This document shows, piece by piece, positions 55,573-63,811 of a stretch of 64,000 nucleotides of DNA; position 1 is the first letter of the stretch; each line of letters starts with the position of its first letter. A model generated the notes under the pieces. That model was given only the letters and a program-made list of their open reading frames with translations, was not told where the DNA came from and made no database searches. A program made the translations under genes and the position numbers. Location of the stretch: the NCBI GenBank assembly GCA_947483555.1, contig CANKMW010000028.1, forward strand, positions 27,984 through 91,983, given 5' to 3'. This DNA is from Myxococcales bacterium. Lineage in GTDB: Bacteria; Myxococcota_A; Polyangia; Haliangiales; Haliangiaceae.

Positions 55573-56697
55573 TCAGACGCCGCGTTCGAGCAGCGACCAG
55601 GCCAGGTCGCCGAAGCCGCGCCGCAGGTCCTTGATCGCCGCCGCCTCGGGACGGCTGCGCGATGGATGGACCCGATTGGTCAACAGGACCGCCCAGCGGC
55701 CGCGCGCCCAGTCGATCCACATCGAGGTGCCGGTGAAGCCGAGGTGTCCGACCGCGAAGGCTCGCGGCCAGGCGTCACCGGCGTGCGAGACCCCGGGCAC
55801 GGCAGACGGCGTGTCCCAGCCCAGGCGCCACGACGTCTCCGGCGCAGCGGCGGTGGTGAAGCAGGTCTCGACCACCGCCGGATCGAGGCGGCCGACGCGA
55901 TGGCGCGGCGCGCGGGCCATCGCGCGCGCAAAGCTGGCGACGTCGGGCAGCGGCGCGAACAGCCCGGCGTGGCCGGCGACGCCGCCGCCGGCGTGGCAGT
56001 TCTCGTCGTGGACCTCGCCGCTGACCAGCCCGCGGCGGCCGTCGATCTCGGTGGCCGCCGGCGGCGTCGCGAACAAGCGGCGCGCGCCGAGCAGATCGAC
56101 GTATCCGGTCGCCGCCAGCGCCAGCGGCTCGGTGACCAGGGCCAGCAGCTCGCTCAGCGGCGCGCCGCCGGCACGCTCGAGCAGCGCACCGAGCGTGATG
56201 AACCCGAGGTCGCTGTAGGTCGCGACCTCACCCGCAGCGCGCTCGAGCGGGGTGCGCATCGCCATCGTCTGCAGCGCGGCGCGGGGCTCGGACGCACCGC
56301 CCAGGTCGCCGGCCCAGATGCGCGCGAACAGCTCGACGTGGGCCGGAAAACCCGCGGCGTGGCCGAGCAGGTGGGCGACGGTGATGGCGCCATCGACCGG
56401 TAGCCAGCGGGACGCTCGATCATCGAGGGCGAGCCGACGCTCGCTCACCAGGGTCATCGCGATCGCGGCGGTCGCCATCGGCTTGGTCAACGACGCCAGA
56501 TCGAACGGCGTGTCGCGGCCGATCGTCGGACCGGCATCGGGAACCGTGCGCGTCCGGCCCCGCCACCACGACCGCTCGCCGACCAGATCGCCGGCAGCAG
56601 CCGCGGCGGCCGAGCACACACCCTGCGCGATCGCGGTGTCGAGCAACGCCTCGACACGGGGCTCGATCTCGTCGGGCGCGTCGGGTCGTGCAGCCAC
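55573..56697 (-). CDS. Serine hydrolase, beta-lactamase class C/EstB-like
   Basis: A 374-aa serine hydrolase. The nucleophile motif is SLTK (in FDLASLTKPMATAA, about residue 70), the second YSD (in EVATYSDLGFITLGALLE), and the third HVEFTGTSMWI-like region GHLGFTGTSMWIDW. The typical penicillin-recognising order is kept. No signal peptide is visible, so it is more likely an esterase than a lactamase. GTG start at 56697; only 21 bases separate it from the divergent kinase gene. Confidence 0.85.
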   Translation of the reverse strand: MAARPDAPDEIEPRVEALLDTAIAQGVCSAAAAAAGDLVGERSWWRGRTRTVPDAGPTIGRDTPFDLASLTKPMATAAIAMTLVSERRLALDDRASRWLPVDGAITVAHLLGHAAGFPAHVELFARIWAGDLGGASEPRAALQTMAMRTPLERAAGEVATYSDLGFITLGALLERAGGAPLSELLALVTEPLALAATGYVDLLGARRLFATPPAATEIDGRRGLVSGEVHDENCHAGGGVAGHAGLFAPLPDVASFARAMARAPRHRVGRLDPAVVETCFTTAAAPETSWRLGWDTPSAVPGVSHAGDAWPRAFAVGHLGFTGTSMWIDWARGRWAVLLTNRVHPSRSRPEAAAIKDLRRGFGDLAWSLLERGV

Positions 56698-56718
56698 GGC
56701 TCATGGTACCTTGCGGCC

Positions 56719-58623
56719 GTGACCCGCTACGAGCTGCTCGAGCGGATCGGCGCTGGCCGCGTCGCGGAGATGTTCCGCGGCAAGGCCGTGGCGGCCGGCG
56801 GTTTCGAAAAGCCGGTGGCGATCAAGCGCATCCTGCCGCATCTCAGCCAGGACCGCCGCTTCGTCGAGCTGTTGATCGCCGAGGCCAAGGTGCTGTCGGC
56901 GCTGCGGCATCGCAACATCGTCCAGATCTTCGACGTCGGCGTCGGCGACGACGGGCAGAACTTCCTGGTCATGGAGTTCGTCGAGGGCGTCGACCTCGGC
57001 GCCCTGCAACGCAGCATCGAGGCCCGGCGCGTGCGCATGCCGGTCGATCTGGCGCTGCACGTCGGCGCCGAGATCTGTGAGGCGCTCGATCACGCCCAGG
57101 CGGCGCCGGCGCCCGACGGCCGGCCGATGCGTCTGGTCCACCGCGACGTCACGCCCTCGAACGTCATGGTGTCGCGATCGGGCGAGATCAAGCTCACCGA
57201 CTTCGGTCTGGCCAAGCGACCCGACGACGGCACCAGCACCGGCGCCGGGCTGCGCGGCCGCTACGGGTACGTCTCGCCCGAGCAAGCGGCGGGGGGCGCC
57301 GTCGATGGGCGCAGCGACGTCTTCGCGGTCGGCGTCATCGTCTGGGAGCTGGCCACCGGGCGGCGACTGTTTTCGGGGCTGGCTGACTTCGACGCGCTGC
57401 GTGCGGTGCGCGAGGATCGGATCGCGTTGCCGAGCGAGCACGATCCGACGTTGCCCGCCGAGCTCGACGCCATCCTGGCCGAGACGCTGGCCCGCGATCC
57501 GCGCCAGCGGCTGCCGTCGGCCGGCGAGCTGGGCAAGCGGCTGCGTGGCCTGCGATACTCGATGGAGACCAGCACCGGCGATCCGGCGGCGGCGCTGGCG
57601 CGCCTGGTGCCGGCGGTCGGGCAGGTCGCGGCGCCCGACCCGCGGGCGCCCGATCCGCGCAGCCCGGCGCGCGGCAAGGCCGGCCGCCGCACCAAGCCAT
57701 CGACCGGCGGATTCGAGGCCGCGAGCGAGCCGACCATCGTGCGCATCCGCACCGCTGACGGGTTCGGCTCCGATCCGGACGGTTCCGGACTGCTCAACGC
57801 GCGCAAGCTGCTCGATCGCTTCGAGGAGGAGGAGACCAAGCTCTCGCACGTCGTGCCGCGCAACCTCCTCGACGACGACCCCACCGCCGACGGCGCCGCC
57901 CGCGGCGCCGCGGCGGCCAAGGCGGCGCCGCCGTTGCACCTCGAGGACACGACCGGCGAGCGGCCGCCACTGCACCTCGATGACTCCGACGATCAGCACC
58001 AGCCCGCCGATCGGCGCGCGCGCCCACCGGCGCCGGCACCCGGTCCGGCGTCGGTCCGGCGCAAGCCGGCCGTGGAACCGCCGATTCCACCCGAGCCCAA
58101 GAGCGAGCGTCGCAAACCGACGGCGTCGTCGTCGCCCCCGTCGTCGCCGTCGTCGTCGCCGTCGTCGTCGCCGCCGTCGCCGCCACCGTCGTCGCCCCCG
58201 ACGAGCGAGCGTCGTGGTGATGCGTCGGTGGTGCCGCCGCCGGTCGGCCGGTCGCCGGTCGCACCCGTCTTCGGCGGCTCGGCGGCCGGGCCGACGGCCA
58301 GCCCGCGACCGGATCCAACCGGTGCCCGCGGTGCGACCCCGACGTCGCCGCAGGTGTTCGGGGCGGGCGGCGCGCGGGCAAGCTCGACGCCTCCGGTCGC
58401 AGGATTCGGCGCTGGCAGCCGGCGCTGGTGGCCGATCGTCGTCGGTGCGGCGGTCATCGCCGCGCTGTCGTTCCTGATCACGTCGGCGGCGCTGGACACG
58501 CCCAACGAGGCGACCTCGCCGCGGCCGGCGCCACCGGATGCCGGGCCGAGCGTGGATGGCGGGGTGAGCGCGGATGCCGGGGGCGCGGCGGATGGCGGCC
58601 GCGGCGCCAAGCGGGATCGCTAG
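56719..58623 (+). CDS. Membrane Ser/Thr protein kinase
   Basis: A 634-aa Hanks-type kinase. The catalytic domain covers about 1-275: P-loop ERIGAGRVAEMFRGKAV (a Gly of the loop is changed to Arg), VAIKRI (Lys), HRDVTPSNVMV (catalytic loop, with T in place of K/R-type residue), DFGLAK (Mg-binding) and YVSPEQAAGG. A long low-complexity part (Pro/Ser/Arg-rich, about 300-570) leads to a membrane helix (WWPIVVGAAVIAALSFLITSAAL) and a short outer tail. Threonine phosphorylation could feed FHA proteins such as the activator at 22695-24092. Its stop codon shares CTAG with that of the convergent gene. Confidence 0.92.
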   Translation: MTRYELLERIGAGRVAEMFRGKAVAAGGFEKPVAIKRILPHLSQDRRFVELLIAEAKVLSALRHRNIVQIFDVGVGDDGQNFLVMEFVEGVDLGALQRSIEARRVRMPVDLALHVGAEICEALDHAQAAPAPDGRPMRLVHRDVTPSNVMVSRSGEIKLTDFGLAKRPDDGTSTGAGLRGRYGYVSPEQAAGGAVDGRSDVFAVGVIVWELATGRRLFSGLADFDALRAVREDRIALPSEHDPTLPAELDAILAETLARDPRQRLPSAGELGKRLRGLRYSMETSTGDPAAALARLVPAVGQVAAPDPRAPDPRSPARGKAGRRTKPSTGGFEAASEPTIVRIRTADGFGSDPDGSGLLNARKLLDRFEEEETKLSHVVPRNLLDDDPTADGAARGAAAAKAAPPLHLEDTTGERPPLHLDDSDDQHQPADRRARPPAPAPGPASVRRKPAVEPPIPPEPKSERRKPTASSSPPSSPSSSPSSSPPSPPPSSPPTSERRGDASVVPPPVGRSPVAPVFGGSAAGPTASPRPDPTGARGATPTSPQVFGAGGARASSTPPVAGFGAGSRRWWPIVVGAAVIAALSFLITSAALDTPNEATSPRPAPPDAGPSVDGGVSADAGGAADGGRGAKRDR

Positions 58624-59249
58624 CGGCGAGCAGCGGCGAGTAGCTCGGCGAACCAGGGCTCGGGACCGGTGCCGTGGGCGAGCAAGTCGATCATCGGCAC
58701 GGCGCCGGACAGCTCCAGCAGGCGGGTGTCGGTGGCGATCGATCCGGCAACGCTGCCGGCGAACGCGGGCTCGCTGTCGCCGCCCGGGGACGGAGCGAAG
58801 CGCTCGACGTGCTCGGCCAGGAGCGAGAAGCAGCGGTCGACGCTGCTCGCGATCGGCGTGACCGCGCCATCGTCGTACAGATCGAGCCACACCACCGGCT
58901 GGCGTCCGCCGGTGTCGGCGAGAGCCGGGACGGTGGCCAGGTGCCAGGCCAGCCCGTGCCACGATGCGAACACGACGAGCTGGTGCGCGATCGGCAAGGT
59001 GCCGGAGCCGCGCCGGAGCATCGGGTTGTGCTCGAGGAGACGCGCGCGCGGGGCGAGATCGATCTCCCAGAATCGGCCACCGTCGCAGCGGGCCTGGAGC
59101 GCCGCCAGATCGGCGTCGGCGGCCGCGCCCAGCGGCGTCCAGTCGAGATCGCCCGCACCGGCGACCGGTGCGAACGGGCGCCAGGTGAAGCCGCGCTGCT
59201 TGCAGGCGGCCTCGAAGGCGTCGAATCCGGGCAGCGGGTTGGCCGTCAT
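58620..59249 (-). CDS. SMI1/KNR4-like (SUKH) candidate immunity protein
   Basis: A 209-aa intracellular protein. The central part (LQARCDGGRFWEIDLAPRAR, LVVFASWHGLAWHLATVP, VVWLDLYDDGAVTPIASS) has the alternating pattern of SMI1/KNR4 (SUKH) immunity domains. It starts at ATG 59249, which overlaps the stop of effector 3 as ATGA, the classic toxin-immunity arrangement. Its stop overlaps the convergent kinase stop in the sequence CTAG. The SUKH assignment rests on pattern only. Confidence 0.75.
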   Translation of the reverse strand: MTANPLPGFDAFEAACKQRGFTWRPFAPVAGAGDLDWTPLGAAADADLAALQARCDGGRFWEIDLAPRARLLEHNPMLRRGSGTLPIAHQLVVFASWHGLAWHLATVPALADTGGRQPVVWLDLYDDGAVTPIASSVDRCFSLLAEHVERFAPSPGGDSEPAFAGSVAGSIATDTRLLELSGAVPMIDLLAHGTGPEPWFAELLAAARR

Positions 59250-60224
59250 GTGCGCACCAGCTTGTCGATGCGTGACACCGACTCCTGGAACGCGGCCTCG
59301 AGCTGTTCTTCGATTCCTTCCTCGGCGACGTCGTCGAACCAACCGCCGAACTCGTCATCGACGATCTTGGAGACCTTCTTCACGGCCTCGGCAGTGTTGT
59401 CCTTGCCGGTCTTGCGGAAGTAGCTCCACGCGGCGCTGACCCGCTTGTGCACGGCCGGGTCGAGGGCGACCAGGTTGTCGACGTCGTTGATGTCCATGTC
59501 CGGGAAGCGGTGGGCGTACTCGAGCCCGACGCGATGGTGGACCTCGTAGGGTTGGTCACCGAAGGCCTCGGCCACCGACTTCTTCTCCTTGGCGAGCCGG
59601 TCGCGAGCGGCGCCGCGCAGCGTCTTCTTCTCGGCGGTGGAGAGCGCGGTCTCGGCGAGATCGCCCATCTCCTCCTCGAAGTCCTTGAGCATCTGCGTCG
59701 GGCGCCTTGGCGAACGCGACGTCGTTGCCGGTGGCGTAGGCGGTGGCGCCCATCGCCGCGCTGGCCTCGGCCGCGGCGTCGCCGACGTGGGCTTGAACTC
59801 CGGAGACGTCGTGGTGGCCGAAGGACTGCTGGATCTTGGCCAGCTGCGGCAGTGGGCTCGACGGTGCGTCAAGGCCGCGGGCCGCGGCGGTGTGCATGGC
59901 GTCGGGGTTGGCGGACGAGCCCGACGGGGAGCCAGCGGCACGCTGTCCAGCGACGGGGCCTCCGGAGAGCCATTTCACCCTCGGCGACGAGAGCCATCCG
60001 GGTGCGGCGGGTTCACCCGCGGCCAGCGGCTCGTCGTCGTGCTGAGTCGGTGCGGTCTTGCGCTGCACGGCGGCCGATTGATCTGGCGTCGGCGATGGCT
60101 CTGTCGCCGTGCGCGGGCCGGTCGGTGGAAGGCTCTGCGTGAGTGAGCGCCCTCCCGGCTTACCTCCCCGAGAAGACGCACCCTCGCCAGCGTTGCCGCC
60201 GTCGTAGCCTCTACGCGCCTTCAT
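59246..60224 (-). pseudogene. DUF4157-type effector 3 in two frames (+1 shift), HNH-like nuclease domain
   Basis: The first frame (ATG 60224) gives the tag and partial DUF4157: LAKIQQSFGHHDVSGVQAHV, GATAYATGNDVAFAKAPD. At about 59690-59712 the reading moves +1 and continues MLKDFEEEMGDLAETA... to the stop at 59246. The toxin domain carries YEVHHRVGLEYAHRFPDMDI and NLVALDPAVHKRVSAAWSYF, an HNH/His-Me-finger-type nuclease motif of the polymorphic-toxin kind. The HEAAH core is missing, exactly as in effector 2. An ATG begins the toxin frame (59696), so it might also be made alone. The immunity-like gene follows in overlap. Confidence 0.75.
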
Positions 60225-60302
60225 GGGTGCCGGTTCCTGCCAGCCGTAGTACGTCGTGAAGGCTCTGCGTTCGTTCGCATCGGGGTTGGCCTATATCGCG
60301 AG

Positions 60303-61643
60303 CTAGCCCGCAGCCGCGAACTCGTGGACGACGGCCGACAGGACCTCGGTGCCCCAGTGCAGCCCGGCGACCGGGATCCGTTCGTCGTGGCCATGGAACA
60401 TGTCGGCGAACTTGATGCCGGAGTCCTGCTCGATCTTCACCGGCGAGAACCCGTACCAGCGGGCGCCGAGCTGGGTGAAGTACTTGGCGTCGGTGAAGCC
60501 GGGGATCATGTACGGCACCACGACCGCGTCGGGCTCGCGGGCGATGACCTGGCGGGCGATCACGTCGTAGAGCGGTGACGCCACCGGCTCGGTCACGGTC
60601 GCTGGCGCCGAGCGGATCACCTCGAGCTCGACGTCGGGACCCAGCACCGCGCGCAGCTCGCGCAGGAAGTCGGCCTCGCTCTGGCCCGGCAGCGTGCGGC
60701 CGTCGATCTCGACCTCGGCGACGCCGGGGATGACGTTGGTCTTGTTGCCGGCCCGGACCACCGTCGGCGACGCGGTGTTGCTGAGCAGCGCGCCGAGCGA
60801 GCGCGCGGTGCCGAGATCCGGGACCAGCCGCAGCACTCGGGCCAGCAACTGCGGGCGGCTGAGCAGACGCAGCAGCGGCTGCGCGGCCCGCGGCTGGCGG
60901 ACCGCCACCGCGGCCAGGAAGTCCTGGACGTAGCGCGTGGCGTGGACCGGCAGCGGGGTCTTGCCCAGCCTGGCGATCGCCTCGCTCATCTTGATCACGG
61001 CGCTATCGCGGCGCGGCATCGAGCCGTGTCCGGGCTCGCCGGTGAAGCGGGCCTTGACCCAGCACAGGCCCTTCTCGGCGACCTGCACCGGGTAGTACGT
61101 CGTGCCGGCGAGGTGCAACGAGAAGCCGCCCGACTCGCCGATCGCGTACTCGGCGCGCACCAGCTCCGGGTGCTGCTCGACCAGGAACCGCGATCCGTGG
61201 TCGCAGCCGGCTTCCTCGTCCGCGACGCCAGCGAAGATCACGTCGCGGGCCAGGGTCGGCTTGTCGACGGCGAGCCGGCGCATGATCGCCACCGACATGG
61301 CCGCCATGTTCTTCATGTCGATCGCGCCGCGCCCCCACAGGCAGCCGTCGGCGATCACGCCCGAAAACGGCGGCTGCCGCCACCTGGTCGCGTCGGCCTC
61401 GACCACATCGAGGTGCGCCGAGAGCAGGAGCGGCGCCGCCTTGCCGGTGCCGCGGTAGCGCGCCACCAGGTTGGCTCGCGTCGGCGCCGACTCCAGCACG
61501 GTCACGTCGTACCCGACCTCGCGCAGCTTGCCGGTGAGGTAGTCGGCGGCCGGTCGCTCGTTACCGGGCGGGTTGGTGGTGTCGATGCGCAGCAGGGTTT
61601 GACACATGTCCTGCGCATCGAGGTGCAGCGGGGGCAACGACAT
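60303..61643 (-). CDS. M20-family metallopeptidase/deacetylase (ArgE/DapE/CPG2-like)
   Basis: A 446-aa zinc hydrolase. Zinc-ligand motifs: SAHLDVV (His, Asp), WGRGAIDMKNM (bridging Asp), GVADEEAGCDHG (catalytic Glu and ligand Glu), and MFHGHDERIPV (final His). The dimerisation lid lies in about 190-330. The length is normal. It could act on N-acyl amino acids or dipeptides. The start at ATG 61643 (MSLPPLHLDAQDMCQTLLRI) is good. It is followed upstream by the ComEA-like gene on the same strand, 67 bases apart. Confidence 0.9.
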   Translation of the reverse strand: MSLPPLHLDAQDMCQTLLRIDTTNPPGNERPAADYLTGKLREVGYDVTVLESAPTRANLVARYRGTGKAAPLLLSAHLDVVEADATRWRQPPFSGVIADGCLWGRGAIDMKNMAAMSVAIMRRLAVDKPTLARDVIFAGVADEEAGCDHGSRFLVEQHPELVRAEYAIGESGGFSLHLAGTTYYPVQVAEKGLCWVKARFTGEPGHGSMPRRDSAVIKMSEAIARLGKTPLPVHATRYVQDFLAAVAVRQPRAAQPLLRLLSRPQLLARVLRLVPDLGTARSLGALLSNTASPTVVRAGNKTNVIPGVAEVEIDGRTLPGQSEADFLRELRAVLGPDVELEVIRSAPATVTEPVASPLYDVIARQVIAREPDAVVVPYMIPGFTDAKYFTQLGARWYGFSPVKIEQDSGIKFADMFHGHDERIPVAGLHWGTEVLSAVVHEFAAAG

Positions 61644-61710
61644 CGCGCCGCACGATAACAGGACCCGGGACCCGAGCGGTCACCGGTCCCATCGTTCACC
61701 TCCGCCCGGC

Positions 61711-62187
61711 TCAGCCGCCGGGTTGCAGGGTGCTCTCGCCCTTGATGTCGAGGTGCGGTTCGAGCTTCTTGAGGGTCTTGTAGCCGAAGCCGTTGACCTT
61801 GCGCAGATCGGCGACCCGCTTGAACGGGCCGTGCTTGCCGCGCCAGGCCACCACTCGCTCCGCCTTCGACGGTCCGACGCCGGGCAGCAACATGAGTTGA
61901 TCCGCCGTCGCCGTGTTGAGATTGAGCTTGCCGGTGACCGCCTTCTTGCCACCCCGCGCCGACGGCGCGTCATCGGCGGCGGCCGCCGGGGTCCTGGCCG
62001 TCGCCACGGGCAGCACCTTGGGTCCGGCGACCGCCGTCCGCGGCGCCAGCCAGACCGCGCCGCTCACCGCGACCGCCGCGGCCAGCGCGAGCACCGCGAA
62101 CGCGCGTCGCAACCTGGTCACCACGCTCGCGCCCATCATCGTCGTCGTCATCACCGTCATCGTCTGGTTCGTGTTCGTGTTCGTCAT
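61711..62187 (-). CDS. comEA: ComEA-like helix-hairpin-helix DNA-binding protein
   Basis: A 158-aa protein with an N-terminal membrane segment (VLALAAAVAVSGAVWLA) and a ComEA-type tandem HhH domain at the end: LNLNTATADQLMLLPGVGPS (first hairpin) and GPFKRVADLRKVNGFGYKTL (second). ComEA binds incoming double-stranded DNA in the periplasm during transformation. The N-terminal T/N/M-rich stretch before the membrane segment is unusual. It is 27 bases downstream of the SSB-tail gene and probably in one operon with it under module C. Confidence 0.85.
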   Translation of the reverse strand: MTNTNTNQTMTVMTTTMMGASVVTRLRRAFAVLALAAAVAVSGAVWLAPRTAVAGPKVLPVATARTPAAAADDAPSARGGKKAVTGKLNLNTATADQLMLLPGVGPSKAERVVAWRGKHGPFKRVADLRKVNGFGYKTLKKLEPHLDIKGESTLQPGG

Positions 62188-62214
62188 CGTCTTCTCCTTT
62201 GCTCGTGGGTCGGT

Positions 62215-62481
62215 TCAGAACGGCAGATCGCTGCTGGTCGGGGCCGGGGCCCCGGGCGGCGGCTCGTGCGGTCGCCGCCGGTTGAAGTCCTCGTCGGTCA
62301 TCTCGCGGATCTGCAGGCAGTTCTGCCCGACCGGGATCGCGTCCAGGTACACGTTGATCGACGCGTCCTTGTTGGGAAACGCGCTCCCCACGCGCATCCA
62401 GAACTTGGTGCCGTCCTTCTTCTCGATCGGCACGATCACCTTGAACATCCGGGGTCGGTTGGGTTCCATCGCAGCACTCAT
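62215..62481 (-). CDS. Small protein with SSB-like acidic tail
   Basis: An 88-aa protein with MFKVIVPIEKKDGTKFWMRV and FPNKDASINVYLDAIPVGQ, a strand-rich core of the type of small OB-like proteins, and an unstructured Pro-rich linker. It ends SSDLPF, close to the DDDIPF tip through which SSB recruits repair and recombination partners. The function is not known; the tail and the adjacent comEA gene suggest a role in DNA uptake or repair. The start at ATG 62481 follows AAGGAGCAAGG. Confidence 0.65.
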   Translation of the reverse strand: MSAAMEPNRPRMFKVIVPIEKKDGTKFWMRVGSAFPNKDASINVYLDAIPVGQNCLQIREMTDEDFNRRRPHEPPPGAPAPTSSDLPF

Positions 62482-62517
62482 CGTCCTTGCTCCTTGCGAC
62501 TCGTGATTGTGAGTCGA

Positions 62518-62617
62518 CGACGCCTCTTGCCAGCGGCGTGCCACGCGCAACTCCGCGACCGCCGGCGCTCGCTGTCCGACCGCCGGACACTTCTGTCCGC
62601 CAACCGGACGGCGTCCG
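62518..62617 (-). promoter_or_regulatory. Control region of the SSB-tail/comEA operon (module C)
   Basis: On the minus strand, TGGCACG (62544-62538) and TGGCA 16 bases in give GG-N10-GC, with a predicted start near 62518. Upstream: TGTCCG-n5-CGGACA (62573-62589), then TGTCCG-n5-CGGAC (62594-62609), then GTCCG (62613-62617). The ~30 bases between the first repeat and the -24 box are almost identical to those upstream of recA, and the repeat spacing is the same (31 bases to the CC of the -24 box). Confidence 0.58.
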
Positions 62618-62780
62618 GGTTCCGGCCGGCTGGAACACCGACGGTCTGGAACGGATCTGGATTCGCTAGGTTCCGCGACCATGGGAATCCGTTCGCCCCG
62701 ACCGAGGCCGCGCCCCGCGCCCTTCGACCTCGCCATGTCGCGGCTCGCTCAGGGTGACCGGTTCATGGCCGAGTCGAAGG

Positions 62781-62836
62781 GCGCATGGCGCATGGCGCAT
62801 GGCGCATGGCGCATGGCGCATGTCGCATGGCGCATG
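62781..62836 (+). repeat. GCGCATG heptamer tandem repeat, eight units
   Basis: Units at 62781, 62788, 62795, 62802, 62809 and 62816 are identical GCGCATG; 62823 is TCGCATG; 62830 is GCGCATG. Such a near-perfect 7-bp array is likely to vary in length by slippage. Confidence 0.9.
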
Positions 62837-63051
62837 TCGACGAAGTCCTCCGATTCGAGAACCTGGACACCGCATCGACGAGGTGCGGGTTCTCCGCGCC
62901 TGGCCGCCTCGTGTTCACGAGCCGCGATCTGCAGATCGTCACCGCCGCCGGAGCCGGTGCGATGCTGTAGCGCGCCTGTCCCCGTGATCGCCGACCGTGA
63001 CGCGCTCGTGGCTGTGACCGATTGACACATGGGTAAGCGCCGCCAGAGGAG

Positions 63052-63082
63052 CCCCCTTCGACAGGCTCAGGACAGGCCCACA
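63052..63082. repeat. Dispersed CCCCTTCGACAGGCTCAGGACAGG repeat
   Basis: CCCCCTTCGACAGGCTCAGG on the plus strand shares the TTCGAC...CTCAGG boxes with the copies at 46628 and 62725. In translation it yields PEPVEG, the usual hallmark of this repeat class. Confidence 0.6.
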
Positions 63083-63121
63083 CTTCGAGCGGGACCATGC
63101 GGGACCATGCGAGCACGCTGG

Positions 63122-63811
63122 TCAGTCGTAGGGCCATGGTGCGCACTCGGACGCGTCGCGTACAGTATGCCCCGGCGGCACGGGCATGCTCGGCAACGTC
63201 GCGCGTGACGCCTCGCAGAGCTGCCGCGACAGCGTGCACACGAAGGCAAGCTCACCATCGACCGTTCGTGACCAGCAGTACACGGGGGTGGTCGGGCGCG
63301 TGCAACCTGCACCTGCACCCGCATCGCTGGCGACCGCCATGGCTCGCGTGAGGCCCACCTTTCGGAGGGTGTCGTCGAGGAACCACTCGCAGCGCTCCTT
63401 CATCTGGTCGCACCAGGAGAACTCGTTGCCGTCGGGGCCGCGTTGCGACCAGCACCACCAGCCAGGCTCGACGTAGTTCGGGAACAGCTCGGGGTGTGAG
63501 GGAGGCGACTCCTCGCGACAGGGTGTCGTGCGCCTGTCGTTCACCTCGCACGCTTCGCGATCGACGGCACACAGCCGTCCGCACGATGGCTCCTTGTCCG
63601 GCGTGAGCGGATCGCAGCCGTGGCGGCAGAATGCGGTCGCATGGGGCACGCACGTTGTCTCGACGTGCGCTGCCGTCGCGGTGCGCTGACACGCATCACG
63701 CATCGCGAAGCACACGCTGTCCTTCCAGCACCACCACGCGCGCTTCGTGGTCGGTGAATTCCGCTCGCAAGCGGCGAGCGCCAACACGACCACAAGCATG
63801 TATCGCGTCAC
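63122..63811 (-). CDS. Cys-rich lipoprotein
   Basis: A 229-aa lipoprotein: MTRYMLVVVLALAAC carries Cys15. The mature protein has about 18 Cys in pairs, notably two homologous segments AWWCWKDSVCFAMRDAC and GWWCWSQRGPDGNEFSWCDQMKERC, plus a third CWSRTVDGELAFVCTLSRQLC. So three repeats of a C-x5-10-C-x6-C module occur, probably disulfide-rich folds. The role is unknown. The start is followed by a typical lipobox; GC is somewhat lower than in neighbours. Confidence 0.75.
   Translation of the reverse strand: MTRYMLVVVLALAACERNSPTTKRAWWCWKDSVCFAMRDACQRTATAAHVETTCVPHATAFCRHGCDPLTPDKEPSCGRLCAVDREACEVNDRRTTPCREESPPSHPELFPNYVEPGWWCWSQRGPDGNEFSWCDQMKERCEWFLDDTLRKVGLTRAMAVASDAGAGAGCTRPTTPVYCWSRTVDGELAFVCTLSRQLCEASRATLPSMPVPPGHTVRDASECAPWPYD

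Larger units (their letters stand above)
62640..63121. other. Repeat-rich gap without a convincing gene
   Basis: About 480 bases between the control region of 62215-62481 and the Cys-rich lipoprotein gene. It holds a dispersed CTTCGACCTCGCC...CTCAGGG repeat (62725-62783), an eight-unit GCGCATG tandem (62781-62836), another CCCTTCGACAGGCTCAGG element (63052-63082) and a tandem CGGGACCATG (63091-63112). Short open frames here are composed of these repeats (RHAPCAM and similar). No gene is supported. Confidence 0.6.

Noticed and set aside
56701..59358. 885-codon minus-strand frame
   Set aside because: Antisense to the Ser/Thr kinase gene, Arg-rich, no motif.
62681..63025. Short protein genes in the repeat-rich gap
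   Set aside because: The frames consist of translated GCGCATG and TTCGAC...CTCAGG repeats, without a ribosome site or conserved motif.
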